A stretch of 64,000 nt of DNA from Bacteroidota bacterium (lineage in GTDB: Bacteria > Bacteroidota > Bacteroidia > Flavobacteriales > Flavobacteriaceae). The notes beneath the pieces were generated by a model, which saw nothing but the letters and a program-made list of their open reading frames with translations, made no database searches and had not been told where the DNA came from. Positions 15,612 through 23,742 of this stretch are shown here, one piece after another (position 1 is the first letter of the stretch; every line of letters begins with the position of its first letter). Where the stretch lies: contig JAEWJM010000030.1 in NCBI GenBank assembly GCA_023386585.1, positions 100,531-164,530 on the forward strand. Reading direction: 5' to 3'. A program made the position numbers and the translations under genes.

Positions 15612-16973
15612 ATGAACTACGCAGAAAATATCCTTGGAACAATTGGCAACACACCATTGGTCAAACTCAATAAGGTCACCGCAGAAATCGATGCACTGGT
15701 CCTGGCGAAAGTGGAAACATTTAACCCCGGAAGTTCAGTAAAAGACCGAATGGCAGTCAAAATGGTCGAAGATGCTGAAGCCGACGGCAGGCTGAAACCC
15801 GGCGGAACCATCATTGAAGGAACTTCCGGAAATACCGGAATGGGACTCGCACTCTGCGCCATTGTTAAAGGCTACAAGCTCATCTGCGTGATCACCGACA
15901 AACAATCGAAAGAAAAAATGGATATCCTGCGCGCTGTTGGCGCTAAAGTCGTCGTTTGTCCTACAGATGTCGAGCCGACCGATCCGCGTTCCTATTACTC
16001 GGTTTCAAAACGCCTCGCCGAGGAAACTCCGAACTCATGGTATGTGAACCAATACGACAATCCGTCGAACTCATTGGCGCACTACGAACAAACCGGTCCC
16101 GAAATCTGGGAACAAACTGAAGGAAAAATTACCCATTTCGTTGTTGGCGTCGGAACAGGCGGAACAATCTCGGGAGTTGCAAAATACCTCAAAGAAAAAA
16201 ATCCGGCAATCAAATGCTGGGGCGTCGATACCTACGGCTCGGTGTTCAAGAAATACCACGAAACCGGCATCTTTGACGAAAATGAAATCTATTCCTACAT
16301 CACCGAAGGAATCGGCGAGGACATTCTTCCTAAAAACGTCGACTTCTCTCTCATCGACGGATTTACAAAAGTAACCGATAAAGACGCTGCCGTTTATACA
16401 CGCAAAATCGCCATTGAAGAAGGAATTTTTGTCGGCAATTCAGCCGGATCGGCGATTAAAGGCGTACTCCAGTTAAAAGAGCACTTCAAGCCGGACGATG
16501 TTGTAGTGGTGCTTTTCCACGATTCGGGGAGTCGCTATGTGGGCAAGATGTTCAACGACGACTGGATGCGGGAACGCGGATTCCTTGAGGAAACGGTTAC
16601 AACCGCTGAAGACCTGATTCGCGAACACATCGAAAAGCCGCTAATCATCGTTCGTACCGAAGAACTCGTATCACACGCGATAGAACGGATGCGGAAATAT
16701 AAAATCTCACAGATTCCTGTAATCGATATTTCCGGATTTGTAGGCTCTGTTGACGAAACCGATTTGTTCAGGCATTATGTCGAAGACAAACACGTTGCCG
16801 ACAAGCCTGTTCGCGAAGTAATGGGTAAACCATACCCGATAGTCAAGGCTGGAACTCCGGTTGACGAAGTTTCAAAGTTGTTCAGTAAAGACAATCAGGC
16901 TGTTCTGGTCGATTTGGGCAACAACAAACACCATATCATCACGAAGTACGATCTTATCGGCTCGATCCGCTAG
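15612..16973 (+). CDS. PLP-dependent cystathionine beta-synthase / cysteine synthase with C-terminal CBS pair
   Basis: 453 residues. The N-terminal 320 residues are a fold type II PLP domain: Lys44 in NPGSSVKDRMA forms the Schiff base, the TSGNTGMGLA loop binds the substrate carboxylate and GVGTGGTISGVAKYL binds PLP phosphate. Residues about 340-453 form two CBS motifs (ISQIPVIDISGFVGSVDETDL and a final QAVLVDLGNNKHHIITKYDLI), the usual place for adenosine-ligand regulation. The architecture is that of cystathionine beta-synthase, which condenses serine or O-acetylserine with homocysteine or sulfide; which of the two activities dominates cannot be decided from sequence. It converges on the PNGase F-like gene, with only 5 bases between the stops. 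Confidence 0.9.
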   Translation: MNYAENILGTIGNTPLVKLNKVTAEIDALVLAKVETFNPGSSVKDRMAVKMVEDAEADGRLKPGGTIIEGTSGNTGMGLALCAIVKGYKLICVITDKQSKEKMDILRAVGAKVVVCPTDVEPTDPRSYYSVSKRLAEETPNSWYVNQYDNPSNSLAHYEQTGPEIWEQTEGKITHFVVGVGTGGTISGVAKYLKEKNPAIKCWGVDTYGSVFKKYHETGIFDENEIYSYITEGIGEDILPKNVDFSLIDGFTKVTDKDAAVYTRKIAIEEGIFVGNSAGSAIKGVLQLKEHFKPDDVVVVLFHDSGSRYVGKMFNDDWMRERGFLEETVTTAEDLIREHIEKPLIIVRTEELVSHAIERMRKYKISQIPVIDISGFVGSVDETDLFRHYVEDKHVADKPVREVMGKPYPIVKAGTPVDEVSKLFSKDNQAVLVDLGNNKHHIITKYDLIGSIR

Positions 16974-16978
16974 TAATT

Positions 16979-18640
16979 TCATTGATCGCCAAGAAGGACG
17001 CCCGATACATTCCATGAGCTGAAACTGGTGCCTTCGGGCGCGCCTTGCGGGATGCGGACTGAAATGCTATGATTTCCCGCGTCGAGATCGCCCAAATCTA
17101 TGTAAACCGGATTCGTCGTAGTTCCGGGGCACCAATTTGACCGGCTGTAATCCGATGAGGAAAGTCCGTTGCTAAAATTGCCCGACGCCGGATTGTAGTT
17201 CCGATAGGAGCCGCAGTCGGTACGCCACGGAACAAATTCAAAGGCAACTTTCCCATCGATAAGAATTGTGTTCTTTTTCTGCAGGAATTCATCACCGTTC
17301 TCCCAGCCGCCGTGGCCTGTCACCACGTATCTCAATTTCGCATTGCGCAGCTTTTTCGGAAGCGAAAATTCGGCAGAAAGGCCATTTGGATTGCTGAACA
17401 TTGTTCCATATTCCTGGCCGGCCATTTCCATAACATTTACTGTATTGAACAACGGCAGCACAAACTGCGGCGCAGCTTTTCCGCCTTCTTCGGGATGGAT
17501 TGTAATGTTGGCGGAAACCAAATGTCCGCCCTTGTCGTAATTTCCAATGAAGACGCCGATCCAAACCTCTTTATCAGATAGTGTCGATGCCAAATCAGAA
17601 ATGTCCTGTCGGTAAAATGCCTGTTGTTCCCAGTTTTTTCCTTTGAGCTGAATGGTGTTGTATTGCCCAATCCCAAATGGAGTGAAGAACCGCATCAGCT
17701 CGAGTAGCGGAAGATAGTCACTTGTAACCACAACACCTTGATAATCTTTGCCGTTGCTGTGGTAAACCGGTAGCTCTTTCGCGGTTTTTTCAAGCGCTTC
17801 CAAAAACGACCGTTTCCTGTCCTGCGGAATCAGGAACACCGAGCCCGTCCTGTCATAAGCATCGCCTTTCGATTGCTGTGTCACATCCACAAAAACCTGG
17901 CTTCCCCATTCAATTTTCGGCAGGTGAATTTTCTTCGCGATCACCGTTCCGCCCGCGTAGTGAAACGTACTGTCGTTTTCCGCGGGATTTCCCCAATTGA
18001 TAGTTTCCTCGCGGAAGACCGGTATTGTCACGAAGCGGCTTTTCCAGAGAAGGTCGCGATAGGTGAGCAAATCAACTGGCTTCACCGCAAAGGTGAATCG
18101 CGCGGTTGCAGGAATGGCTTTGATCTTTTCCACTTTTTTCGCAACGAGCGAGTAATTCCCGTTGCGCGTCATCTCAAGTACGAGCCCGAGCTTCTGGCCC
18201 AAAATCGTCGGCGCTCCTTTCAGCGGTCCGTCGAAAGACCACAATTCAATTTTATTCGAGTTTATGACTGTAGACGCTTTCCTGCAAGCATAGCCGAGGA
18301 TTTTCTTTGTTCCGGGTTCGTCAGTGAACGATTGTTTGGCAATTGACGTACTGTCGGCAGTTGCTATTGATTTTCCTCCGGGTAAGAGTGAAACCTGGAA
18401 GTATTTCATCGACGGGCGCTCAATCAGGATTTGTTCGCTTGGCAGCGGCGCTTTATTTCGCAACGCCGATTCGGTCGTTATAATAGTTTCATCAATATCT
18501 GAAAAGACAACTATCGGATCGAAAGTTTCGACAGGCTTTCCGTTCGAAATCGCTCCGTACGTTATTTTAATCGCCTGATTTTTTTGGGCTGATGCGAGTC
18601 CGGCGACAACTAGCAAAATAAGAAGATAAACTTTTTTCAT
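16979..18640 (-). CDS. Secreted PNGase F-like peptide:N-glycosidase, long (F-II) type
   Basis: 553 residues from the ATG at 18640, which begins a signal peptide (MKKVYLLILLVVAGLASAQ). The C-terminal half (about 230-553) has PNGase F features: GDAYDRTGSVFLIP aligns with the DEWDRYANVYV segment that holds catalytic Asp60 of Elizabethkingia PNGase F, GHGGWENGDEF aligns with the loop holding Glu206, and SRSNWCPG with the GWCPG motif. PNGase F cleaves intact N-glycans from asparagine in glycoproteins. The extra N-terminal domain of about 200 residues and the overall length match the PNGase F-II form rather than the 314-residue classic enzyme. No T9SS sorting domain is seen, so it may stay periplasmic. 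A -7 box lies 13 bases upstream. Confidence 0.72.
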   Translation of the reverse strand: MKKVYLLILLVVAGLASAQKNQAIKITYGAISNGKPVETFDPIVVFSDIDETIITTESALRNKAPLPSEQILIERPSMKYFQVSLLPGGKSIATADSTSIAKQSFTDEPGTKKILGYACRKASTVINSNKIELWSFDGPLKGAPTILGQKLGLVLEMTRNGNYSLVAKKVEKIKAIPATARFTFAVKPVDLLTYRDLLWKSRFVTIPVFREETINWGNPAENDSTFHYAGGTVIAKKIHLPKIEWGSQVFVDVTQQSKGDAYDRTGSVFLIPQDRKRSFLEALEKTAKELPVYHSNGKDYQGVVVTSDYLPLLELMRFFTPFGIGQYNTIQLKGKNWEQQAFYRQDISDLASTLSDKEVWIGVFIGNYDKGGHLVSANITIHPEEGGKAAPQFVLPLFNTVNVMEMAGQEYGTMFSNPNGLSAEFSLPKKLRNAKLRYVVTGHGGWENGDEFLQKKNTILIDGKVAFEFVPWRTDCGSYRNYNPASGNFSNGLSSSDYSRSNWCPGTTTNPVYIDLGDLDAGNHSISVRIPQGAPEGTSFSSWNVSGVLLGDQ

Positions 18641-18652
18641 CGGATCAAAAAA

Positions 18653-18660
18653 CAAATATA
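18653..18660 (-). promoter_or_regulatory. -7 box of the PNGase F-like gene
   Basis: TATATTTG on the minus strand (18660-18653), with TTTG 16 bases further upstream (18680-18677). Predicted start about 18649 and a 9-nt leader. Confidence 0.5.
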
Positions 18661-18757
18661 AGGAACGAACGCTGAGCAAAGAGACTTCAAAATCAATATT
18701 GGCATGTGAACGGATTTTTATACATTAGTAAAATATACGCCATTCAAACTATGTCTG

Positions 18758-20089
18758 ATGAAAGAAGATTTTCTGCATTATTTGTGGAGGTTCAAGAAAT
18801 TTGAATCTTCCAATCTCAAGACCTGCAACAACGAACCCCTTTCAATCATTGACGGCGGCCGTTACCTTCAGCTTTCGGGCCCCGACTTTTTTAATGCCAC
18901 AATTAAGCTCGGCAAACAAAAGTGGGCGGGAAATATCGAAATCCATGTAAAATCATCCGATTGGTATTTGCATCGCCACCAGGACGATCCCGCCTACGAA
19001 AATGTGATTTTGCATGTGGTCTGGGAACACGATACGCCTGTTTTCAGAAAGGACAATAGTGAGATTCCGGTTTTGGTGTTGAAGGATTATACTTCGCAGG
19101 AAATCATCGACTCATACCGGCAATTGATGGAGCCGAAATCGTGGATTTTTTGCGAACCATATCTTCTCAGGGTCGATCTTTTTACAATTACGAACTGGCT
19201 GGAGCGGTTGTTCTTCGAACGGTTGGAAAGAAAGTCCAAAGCAATAAATGCGATCCTTTCGCACAATGGAAATGATTGGGAAGCCGCGCTTTTCTGTCTG
19301 CTTGCGAAAAATTTCGGATTGAACAGCAACGGTGAACTGTTCTTTAAGATTGCGACTGCGATTCCATTCGCGGTGATCCGAAAGGAACGACACGATCCGA
19401 TGCGGCTCGAAGCACTTCTTTTTGGTTTCGCAGGATTGTTGACCGGCGAATCCGAAGACAATTACCGGAAAACGCTTCAGGAAACGTGGCATTACCTTCG
19501 ACAGAAGCACAATCTTTCCCCGGAGCATTTTGGTTCGCCGGAATTCTTTAAACTGCGCCCCGACAATTTTCCAACTGTCCGGCTTTCGCAACTTGCCCAA
19601 TTGTACCATGGGCGGGAAAACCTGTTTTCGGCACTGATACAGACTGATGAAGTTTCGGCGTGGATGCAAGTGCTGACGTGCGGAGTTTCGTCGTATTGGG
19701 AAACGCATTATGTGTTCGATCGCGAGAGTCCGAAGAAGACGAAGCGAATTACACCCGATTTCGCGCGGCTGGTTTTAATCAACACCGTGGTTCCGATGCG
19801 GTTTGCGTATGCACAGGCGTTCGACCGCGATGTTTCCGATCAGTTGCTCTCAATAATGGAGTCGGTTCCTGCCGAACGGAATTCTGTTACTGAGCGCTTT
19901 TCAATCGCAGGCATAAAAGCCGCAAATGCACTTGAGAGTCAATCGATGCTGCAACTGCGGAACGAATACTGTGAAAACCGGCGCTGTATGGAATGCGAGA
20001 TTGGCAACTTTTTGATGCGCGGCCTGTCACCGAAAAATGAATTAAATTTGAAGAAAATTCCAACCGATGTCACTCGTACTCCGGATTAA
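18758..20089 (+). CDS. DUF2851 family protein
   Basis: 443 residues, cytoplasmic. The opening MKEDFLHYLWRFKKF, then GPDFFNATIKLGKQKWAGNIEIHVKSSDWYLHRHQDDPAYENVILHVVW in parts, and the C-terminal CENRRCMECEIGNFLM are the conserved blocks of DUF2851, a family widespread in Bacteroidota with no known function. The early GNIEIH...SDW block resembles a nuclease-like active site pattern but I do not claim activity. An ATG also exists at 18751 in another frame; 18758 is the one in frame with the family start. The 3' end overlaps the PspC gene by 23 bases, so both are probably translated from one transcript. Confidence 0.85.
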   Translation: MKEDFLHYLWRFKKFESSNLKTCNNEPLSIIDGGRYLQLSGPDFFNATIKLGKQKWAGNIEIHVKSSDWYLHRHQDDPAYENVILHVVWEHDTPVFRKDNSEIPVLVLKDYTSQEIIDSYRQLMEPKSWIFCEPYLLRVDLFTITNWLERLFFERLERKSKAINAILSHNGNDWEAALFCLLAKNFGLNSNGELFFKIATAIPFAVIRKERHDPMRLEALLFGFAGLLTGESEDNYRKTLQETWHYLRQKHNLSPEHFGSPEFFKLRPDNFPTVRLSQLAQLYHGRENLFSALIQTDEVSAWMQVLTCGVSSYWETHYVFDRESPKKTKRITPDFARLVLINTVVPMRFAYAQAFDRDVSDQLLSIMESVPAERNSVTERFSIAGIKAANALESQSMLQLRNEYCENRRCMECEIGNFLMRGLSPKNELNLKKIPTDVTRTPD

Positions 20090-20294
20090 ATATTTTTTTG
20101 AGAAACATGGCTTCAATGCATCGGCACGCTTGGCCGACAAATTGGGAATGCGCGCCAGCAGCGTGCGGCTGTTTTTCATTTACATATCCTTTGTCACCGC
20201 CGGATTATGGTTCGGTGTCTACCTGACACTCGCATTTTGGATCAGGCTTAAGGATTTGATCCGCGCCAAGCGAAGTTCAGTCTTCGATCTTTAA
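20067..20294 (+). CDS. PspC-domain small membrane protein
   Basis: 75 residues. The N-terminal part is amphipathic and the segment SSVRLFFIYISFVTAGLWFGVYLTLAFWI (about 31-59) is a PspC-type membrane domain. PspC proteins act in membrane stress sensing in Proteobacteria; in Bacteroidota this short version commonly follows a DUF2851 gene, which I know as a recurrent pairing. It overlaps that gene by 23 bases in another frame. Confidence 0.8.
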   Translation: MSLVLRIKYFFEKHGFNASARLADKLGMRASSVRLFFIYISFVTAGLWFGVYLTLAFWIRLKDLIRAKRSSVFDL

Positions 20295-20337
20295 AATCAC
20301 ACACTAAACGTAAACGCCAAACAATTTTATAAACGCC

Positions 20338-21225
20338 ATGAGACTTTCAAAATCACTTAGAAACATTACCTTCACAAGATCAGAGCGCAATGGGCTGCTG
20401 ATCTTCGCGACATTGATCGTGTTCCTTCAAGCTGCAATTTATTACATCGAAAATTTGCCGCCAAAAGTTTCGCCTTCAGATGTGCAGTGGTTGGCGCTGC
20501 AGGAAAAGGCGGATTCGATAAAACTAGTGTGCGCGACACCGCTTCGTAAAATTTATCCCTTTAACCCGAATTTTATAACCGATGAAAAAGGTTACCGCCT
20601 AGGCTTATCGGTTGCCGAGATCGATCGGCTCCTCGCTTTCAGGAAACTCGACAAGTTTGTAAACTCAGCCGAGGAGTTCCAGCAAGTGACTAAAGTTCAT
20701 GATTCCGTACTTCAAAGGCTCAAACCATACTTTAAATTTCCGGATTGGGTGAATAAGCGAAACAGGAAATCGGCTTACGCGGCCGTTTACACTGAAAAAC
20801 CGAAAAAGGAAAGACAGTTGCCCTTGACCGACATTAATGTTGCCGATGCCGCTTCGCTGATGAAGGTTTACGGAATTGGCCCGGCGCTTTCAGAACGGAT
20901 AATTAAACAGCGGACAACGCTCGGTGGTTTTGCCAACATCGACCAGTTGAACGACATCTGGGGCTTGTCGCCTGAAGTGGTTGCGAACGCTAAAAAGTCG
21001 TTTGCCGTTTTGTCACATCCCGAGTTTAAAAAAGTCGATATCAATAGCGCCTCATTAAAAGAACTGGCGCAATTTCCTTATTTCAGGTACGCCATTGCAA
21101 AGTCGATCGTAACCTATCGCAGCATGAACGGCGCGTTGCGAAGCGCGGACGAACTCGCCAAAATTCCGCAATTCCCGGTTGATAAAGTCGATATTATTGC
21201 CGTATATTTGGACTTCAAAAATTGA
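20338..21225 (+). CDS. Helix-hairpin-helix (ComEA-like) membrane-anchored protein
   Basis: 295 residues. One transmembrane helix near the N-terminus (about 19-38, GLLIFATLIVFLQAAIYYI) anchors it with the rest outside the cytoplasm. Then come helix-hairpin-helix units: a degenerate one near FNPNFITDEKGYRLGLSVAEIDRLLAF in parts, a canonical one at about 160-215 (ADAASLMKVYGIGPALSERIIKQR) and another near the end (INSASLKELAQFPYFRYAIAKSIV). These motifs bind DNA non-specifically; ComEA-type proteins take part in DNA uptake, but the flavobacterial relatives are uncharacterised. The promoter for the next gene sits inside its last codons. Confidence 0.85.
   Translation: MRLSKSLRNITFTRSERNGLLIFATLIVFLQAAIYYIENLPPKVSPSDVQWLALQEKADSIKLVCATPLRKIYPFNPNFITDEKGYRLGLSVAEIDRLLAFRKLDKFVNSAEEFQQVTKVHDSVLQRLKPYFKFPDWVNKRNRKSAYAAVYTEKPKKERQLPLTDINVADAASLMKVYGIGPALSERIIKQRTTLGGFANIDQLNDIWGLSPEVVANAKKSFAVLSHPEFKKVDINSASLKELAQFPYFRYAIAKSIVTYRSMNGALRSADELAKIPQFPVDKVDIIAVYLDFKN
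21179..21210 (+). promoter_or_regulatory. Promoter of the acyl-CoA dehydrogenase gene, inside the preceding gene
   Basis: TTG (21179-21181) and TATATTTG (21203-21210) with 21 bases between; predicted start near 21214, leader about 16 nt to ATG 21230. The boxes are written in the last codons of the helix-hairpin-helix gene. Confidence 0.5.
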
Positions 21226-21229
21226 ATTA

Positions 21230-22369
21230 ATGAATTTCGAATACACCGAAACACAATCGATGATCGCGCAGTCAATCCGTGATTTCGCAGAGCAAAACAT
21301 ACGTCCGCACATCATGGAATGGGACGAAGCACAAACTTTTCCTGTCCCGCTTTTTCGCAAACTTGGCGAAATGGGTTTTATGGGCGTACTGGTTCCTGAG
21401 GAATTGGGTGGGTCCGGACTTGGCTATCACGAGTACATCACGGTTGTAGAGGAAATTTCGAAAGTTGATCCGTCGATCGGATTGTCGGTTGCAGCACACA
21501 ACTCGCTTTGCACAAACCACATCCTGACTTTCGGAAACGATGAGCAAAAAAAGCGTTGGATCCCGAAATTGGCCACGGCTGAACATATCGGCGCCTGGGG
21601 ATTGACCGAACACAATACCGGTTCAGATGCCGGCGGAATGAGCACAACTGCTGTCCGCGATGGCGACGAGTGGATCGTTAACGGCGCGAAGAATTTTATA
21701 ACGCACGGAATCTCGGGTGATATTGCCGTGGTGATCGTACGCACCGGCGAAAAAGGCGATTCAAAAGGAATGACCGCGTTCGTATTTGAAAAGGGCATGC
21801 CCGGATTTTCTTCTGGAAAGAAAGAAAATAAACTCGGAATGCGCGCAAGCGAAACCGCGGAATTGGTTTTTGACAACTGCCGCGTACCCGATGCCAATCG
21901 TTTGGGCGAAGTCGGACAAGGATTCATCCAGGCGATGAAAGTACTTGACGGCGGGCGTATTTCAATTGGTGCGCTTGCCCTCGGAATTGCGAAAGGCGCT
22001 TATGAAGCCGCATTAAAATATTCGAAAGAACGCCACCAGTTTGGCCAGCCGATCAGCAACTTCCAGGGAATTGCGTTCAAACTTGCCGATATGGCCACCG
22101 AAATTGAAGCTTCGGAACTGTTGCTTCACAAAGCGGCTCATCTCAAGCAGGCGCACAAACCAATGACAACCGCAGGCGCAATGGCAAAGATGTATGCGTC
22201 GGAAGTTTGCGTACGGGTTTCGAACGAAGCAGTACAAATTCACGGCGGCTACGGATATACCAAAGATTTTCCTGTTGAAAAATTCTACCGCGATTCGAAA
22301 CTTTGCACAATTGGCGAAGGAACGACTGAAATTCAGAAGCTTGTAATTTCCCGTAATCTGCTGAAATAG
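21230..22369 (+). CDS. Acyl-CoA dehydrogenase
   Basis: 379 residues from ATG 21230; a longer open frame begins at 21179 but reads back into the previous gene, and the chosen start gives the usual family N-terminus. FAD-dependent alpha,beta-dehydrogenation of acyl-CoA, as in beta-oxidation or branched-chain amino acid breakdown. Motifs: WGLTEHNTGSDAGGM (FAD binding), NGAKNFITHG, the YSKERHQFGQPIS block, QIHGGYGYTKDFPVEKFYRD, and GEGTTEIQ near the C-terminus, where the glutamate is the expected catalytic base. The chain-length preference is not readable. A terminator follows. Confidence 0.93.
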   Translation: MNFEYTETQSMIAQSIRDFAEQNIRPHIMEWDEAQTFPVPLFRKLGEMGFMGVLVPEELGGSGLGYHEYITVVEEISKVDPSIGLSVAAHNSLCTNHILTFGNDEQKKRWIPKLATAEHIGAWGLTEHNTGSDAGGMSTTAVRDGDEWIVNGAKNFITHGISGDIAVVIVRTGEKGDSKGMTAFVFEKGMPGFSSGKKENKLGMRASETAELVFDNCRVPDANRLGEVGQGFIQAMKVLDGGRISIGALALGIAKGAYEAALKYSKERHQFGQPISNFQGIAFKLADMATEIEASELLLHKAAHLKQAHKPMTTAGAMAKMYASEVCVRVSNEAVQIHGGYGYTKDFPVEKFYRDSKLCTIGEGTTEIQKLVISRNLLK

Positions 22370-22394
22370 GGTTTTTTATTGGAAAACGGTTTAT

Positions 22395-22423
22395 AAAGAA
22401 GTACATTTCGTACTTCTTTTTTA
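22395..22423 (+). terminator. Terminator after the acyl-CoA dehydrogenase gene
   Basis: Ten-base stem AAAGAAGTAC (22395-22404) with GTACTTCTTT (22410-22419), loop ATTTC, then T residues. Confidence 0.88.
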
Positions 22424-22442
22424 TTTAACCTAACCAAATATC

Positions 22443-23288
22443 ATGAAGAAAACTTTACTCACAACTATTTTGCTGTTTGCGCTATCGGTCTGTCGTGGTC
22501 AGGAATACCATCCACTGCTTGAAAATCCATCGTGGAACGTCGCGGTGGCAAGCTTTACGGGAACGTATAATTTTACAATCGAACCGGGCCAGGACATTAC
22601 GATTTCGGGAACGATTTATAAGCAGTTCCACGATCCTTTTTACGACACGGATGTTCAATTGCGTGAAGATGTTTCTACTAAAAGGGTATACCGACTTGTT
22701 GAAGGTGTTGAGCAACTGCTATACGATTTTAGCCTGACTGATGGCCAGATGATTACGCTACCCAATGGCATAACGTATACGGCATCAGTTTCTGAGATTA
22801 ATGTTTCTGACGGTACTAGAAAGGAAATTGTTCTCAATTCTGGTTTTTCATCCGGCGGAACATGGATCGAAGGTGTTGGCGACACCAGCCACCCGTTGGT
22901 TCCGTATTATTCATTAATGTCTGATCCATATATTTATCTGGTCTGCAGCGCCCAGGACGGAACGAACATCTATAACCGCGGAATTGCCAATGGCGGCGAA
23001 CCGACCGACTGTTCGATGTTGTTATCGGTTGAGAATGTCCGCGCGTCGGGGAATGCACTTTTCCCGAATCCCTGCGTTTCGATGCTTCACGTAAATGTTT
23101 CGGAAGCGTTGCGGAGTGCGACTCTCATTGCCTCCAATATGCTTGGACAAAAGGTGTTAGTTGCTGAAAATTTGAACGGAGCCGAAGCATCGGTTGATGT
23201 GTCGGCCTTAAGCAAAGGGCTTTACGTGATACAACTTTATAACGAAGGGAAAATTATTTTTACCGGTAAAGTCCTGGTTGGGGAATAA
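22443..23288 (+). CDS. Secreted protein with T9SS type A sorting domain
   Basis: 281 residues. Signal peptide MKKTLLTTILLFALSVCRGQ; a beta-rich middle with no recognised domain (YHPLLENPSWNVAVASFTG, GVGDTSHPLVPYYSLMSDP); and a C-terminal domain of about 75 residues (LFPNPCVSMLHVNVS, SNMLGQKVLVAENL, LSKGLYVIQLYNEGKIIFTGKVLV) that is a typical type A Por-secretion tail. Such cargo crosses the outer membrane through the type IX system and is released or anchored on the cell surface. Similar short proteins with an N-terminal WxVxxASFTGTY-type opening are frequent in Flavobacterium. No SD; the terminator of the previous gene separates it from that gene. Confidence 0.85.
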   Translation: MKKTLLTTILLFALSVCRGQEYHPLLENPSWNVAVASFTGTYNFTIEPGQDITISGTIYKQFHDPFYDTDVQLREDVSTKRVYRLVEGVEQLLYDFSLTDGQMITLPNGITYTASVSEINVSDGTRKEIVLNSGFSSGGTWIEGVGDTSHPLVPYYSLMSDPYIYLVCSAQDGTNIYNRGIANGGEPTDCSMLLSVENVRASGNALFPNPCVSMLHVNVSEALRSATLIASNMLGQKVLVAENLNGAEASVDVSALSKGLYVIQLYNEGKIIFTGKVLVGE

Positions 23289-23290
23289 TT

Positions 23291-23390
23291 TGCGTGAAGG
23301 ATTGCAGCGGCAGCCCGGAGCATGGCGAGGACTACAGCGGAAAGCCTGACGGCGGCTGCGAAGCTGATTCCACTGCACAAAGCCTATTCG
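23291..23390 (+). repeat. Interspersed GATTGCAG element, copy C
   Basis: TTTGCGTGAAGGATTGCAG, then CGGCAGCCCGGAG and ACTACAGCGGAAAGCC: two GATTGCAGCGG-like half-sites in direct orientation as in copy B, but with a shorter and different middle. It lies just after the stop of the T9SS cargo gene and 20-30 bases before the rpsU promoter. Confidence 0.65.
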
Positions 23391-23420
23391 CAGGCACGCC
23401 AAAAAAATATTGATTATTAA

Positions 23421-23450
23421 TTGGTTCTTATTAATTATTGCCTACTTTTG
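23421..23450 (+). promoter_or_regulatory. rpsU promoter, full consensus
   Basis: TTG (23421-23423), exactly 19 bases, TACTTTTG (23443-23450). Predicted start about 23454, leaving a leader of about 25 nt that holds the Shine-Dalgarno sequence. Confidence 0.8.
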
Positions 23451-23463
23451 CAGCCTTAACGAG

Positions 23464-23471
23464 AGGAGGTG
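23464..23471 (+). promoter_or_regulatory. Strong Shine-Dalgarno of rpsU (candidate bS21 autoregulatory site)
   Basis: AGGAGGTG pairs with eight bases of the 16S rRNA 3' end and ends 7 bases before the ATG at 23479. Almost no other gene in the window has such a site. In Flavobacteriia the anti-SD is known to be sequestered by bS21, bS18 and bS6, and rpsU keeps a strong SD so that bS21-deficient ribosomes can translate it. Confidence 0.85.
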
Positions 23472-23478
23472 TCACATT

Positions 23479-23673
23479 ATGTTAATTATACCAATTAAAG
23501 ACGGAGAAAACATTGATAGGGCTTTGAAGCGCTACAAGAGGAAATTTGATAAAACCGGAACTGTTCGCCAATTGCGTGCACGTCAGGCTTTCATTAAACC
23601 TTCAATCGTGAGAAGGGCGCAAGTTCAAAAAGCGGCCTACATCCAGAATATGCGTGACAACCTGGAGAATTAA
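23479..23673 (+). CDS. rpsU: Small ribosomal subunit protein bS21
   Basis: 64 residues: MLIIPIKDGENIDRALKRYK and the basic FIKPSIVRRAQVQKAAY tail are characteristic of bS21. The frame stays open further upstream, but the ATG at 23479 follows the Shine-Dalgarno sequence at the right distance and gives the family N-terminus. bS21 sits near the 3' end of 16S rRNA on the platform of the 30S subunit. In Flavobacteriia it helps to hide the anti-Shine-Dalgarno sequence, which explains why other genes here lack SD sites and why rpsU has one. It has its own consensus promoter and a terminator-like hairpin behind it. Confidence 0.97.
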   Translation: MLIIPIKDGENIDRALKRYKRKFDKTGTVRQLRARQAFIKPSIVRRAQVQKAAYIQNMRDNLEN

Positions 23674-23695
23674 GTCAATTACTTTTTCAAAATAC

Positions 23696-23742
23696 AACCG
23701 TTAGTGTGGAAAGTTTTTTACTTTTGACCTAACGGTTTTTTT
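23696..23742 (+). terminator. Terminator of rpsU with a promoter box inside its loop
   Basis: Nine-base stem AACCGTTAG (23696-23704) and CTAACGGTT (23729-23737) followed by seven T residues overlapping the stem end. The loop is long, 24 bases, and contains TACTTTTG. Confidence 0.65.
23719..23726 (+). promoter_or_regulatory. -7 box of the xerC-like gene
   Basis: TACTTTTG matches TAnnTTTG, 16 bases before the ATG at 23743 (predicted leader about 13 nt). It lies in the loop of the rpsU terminator hairpin; no -33 TTG at the usual place. Confidence 0.5.
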
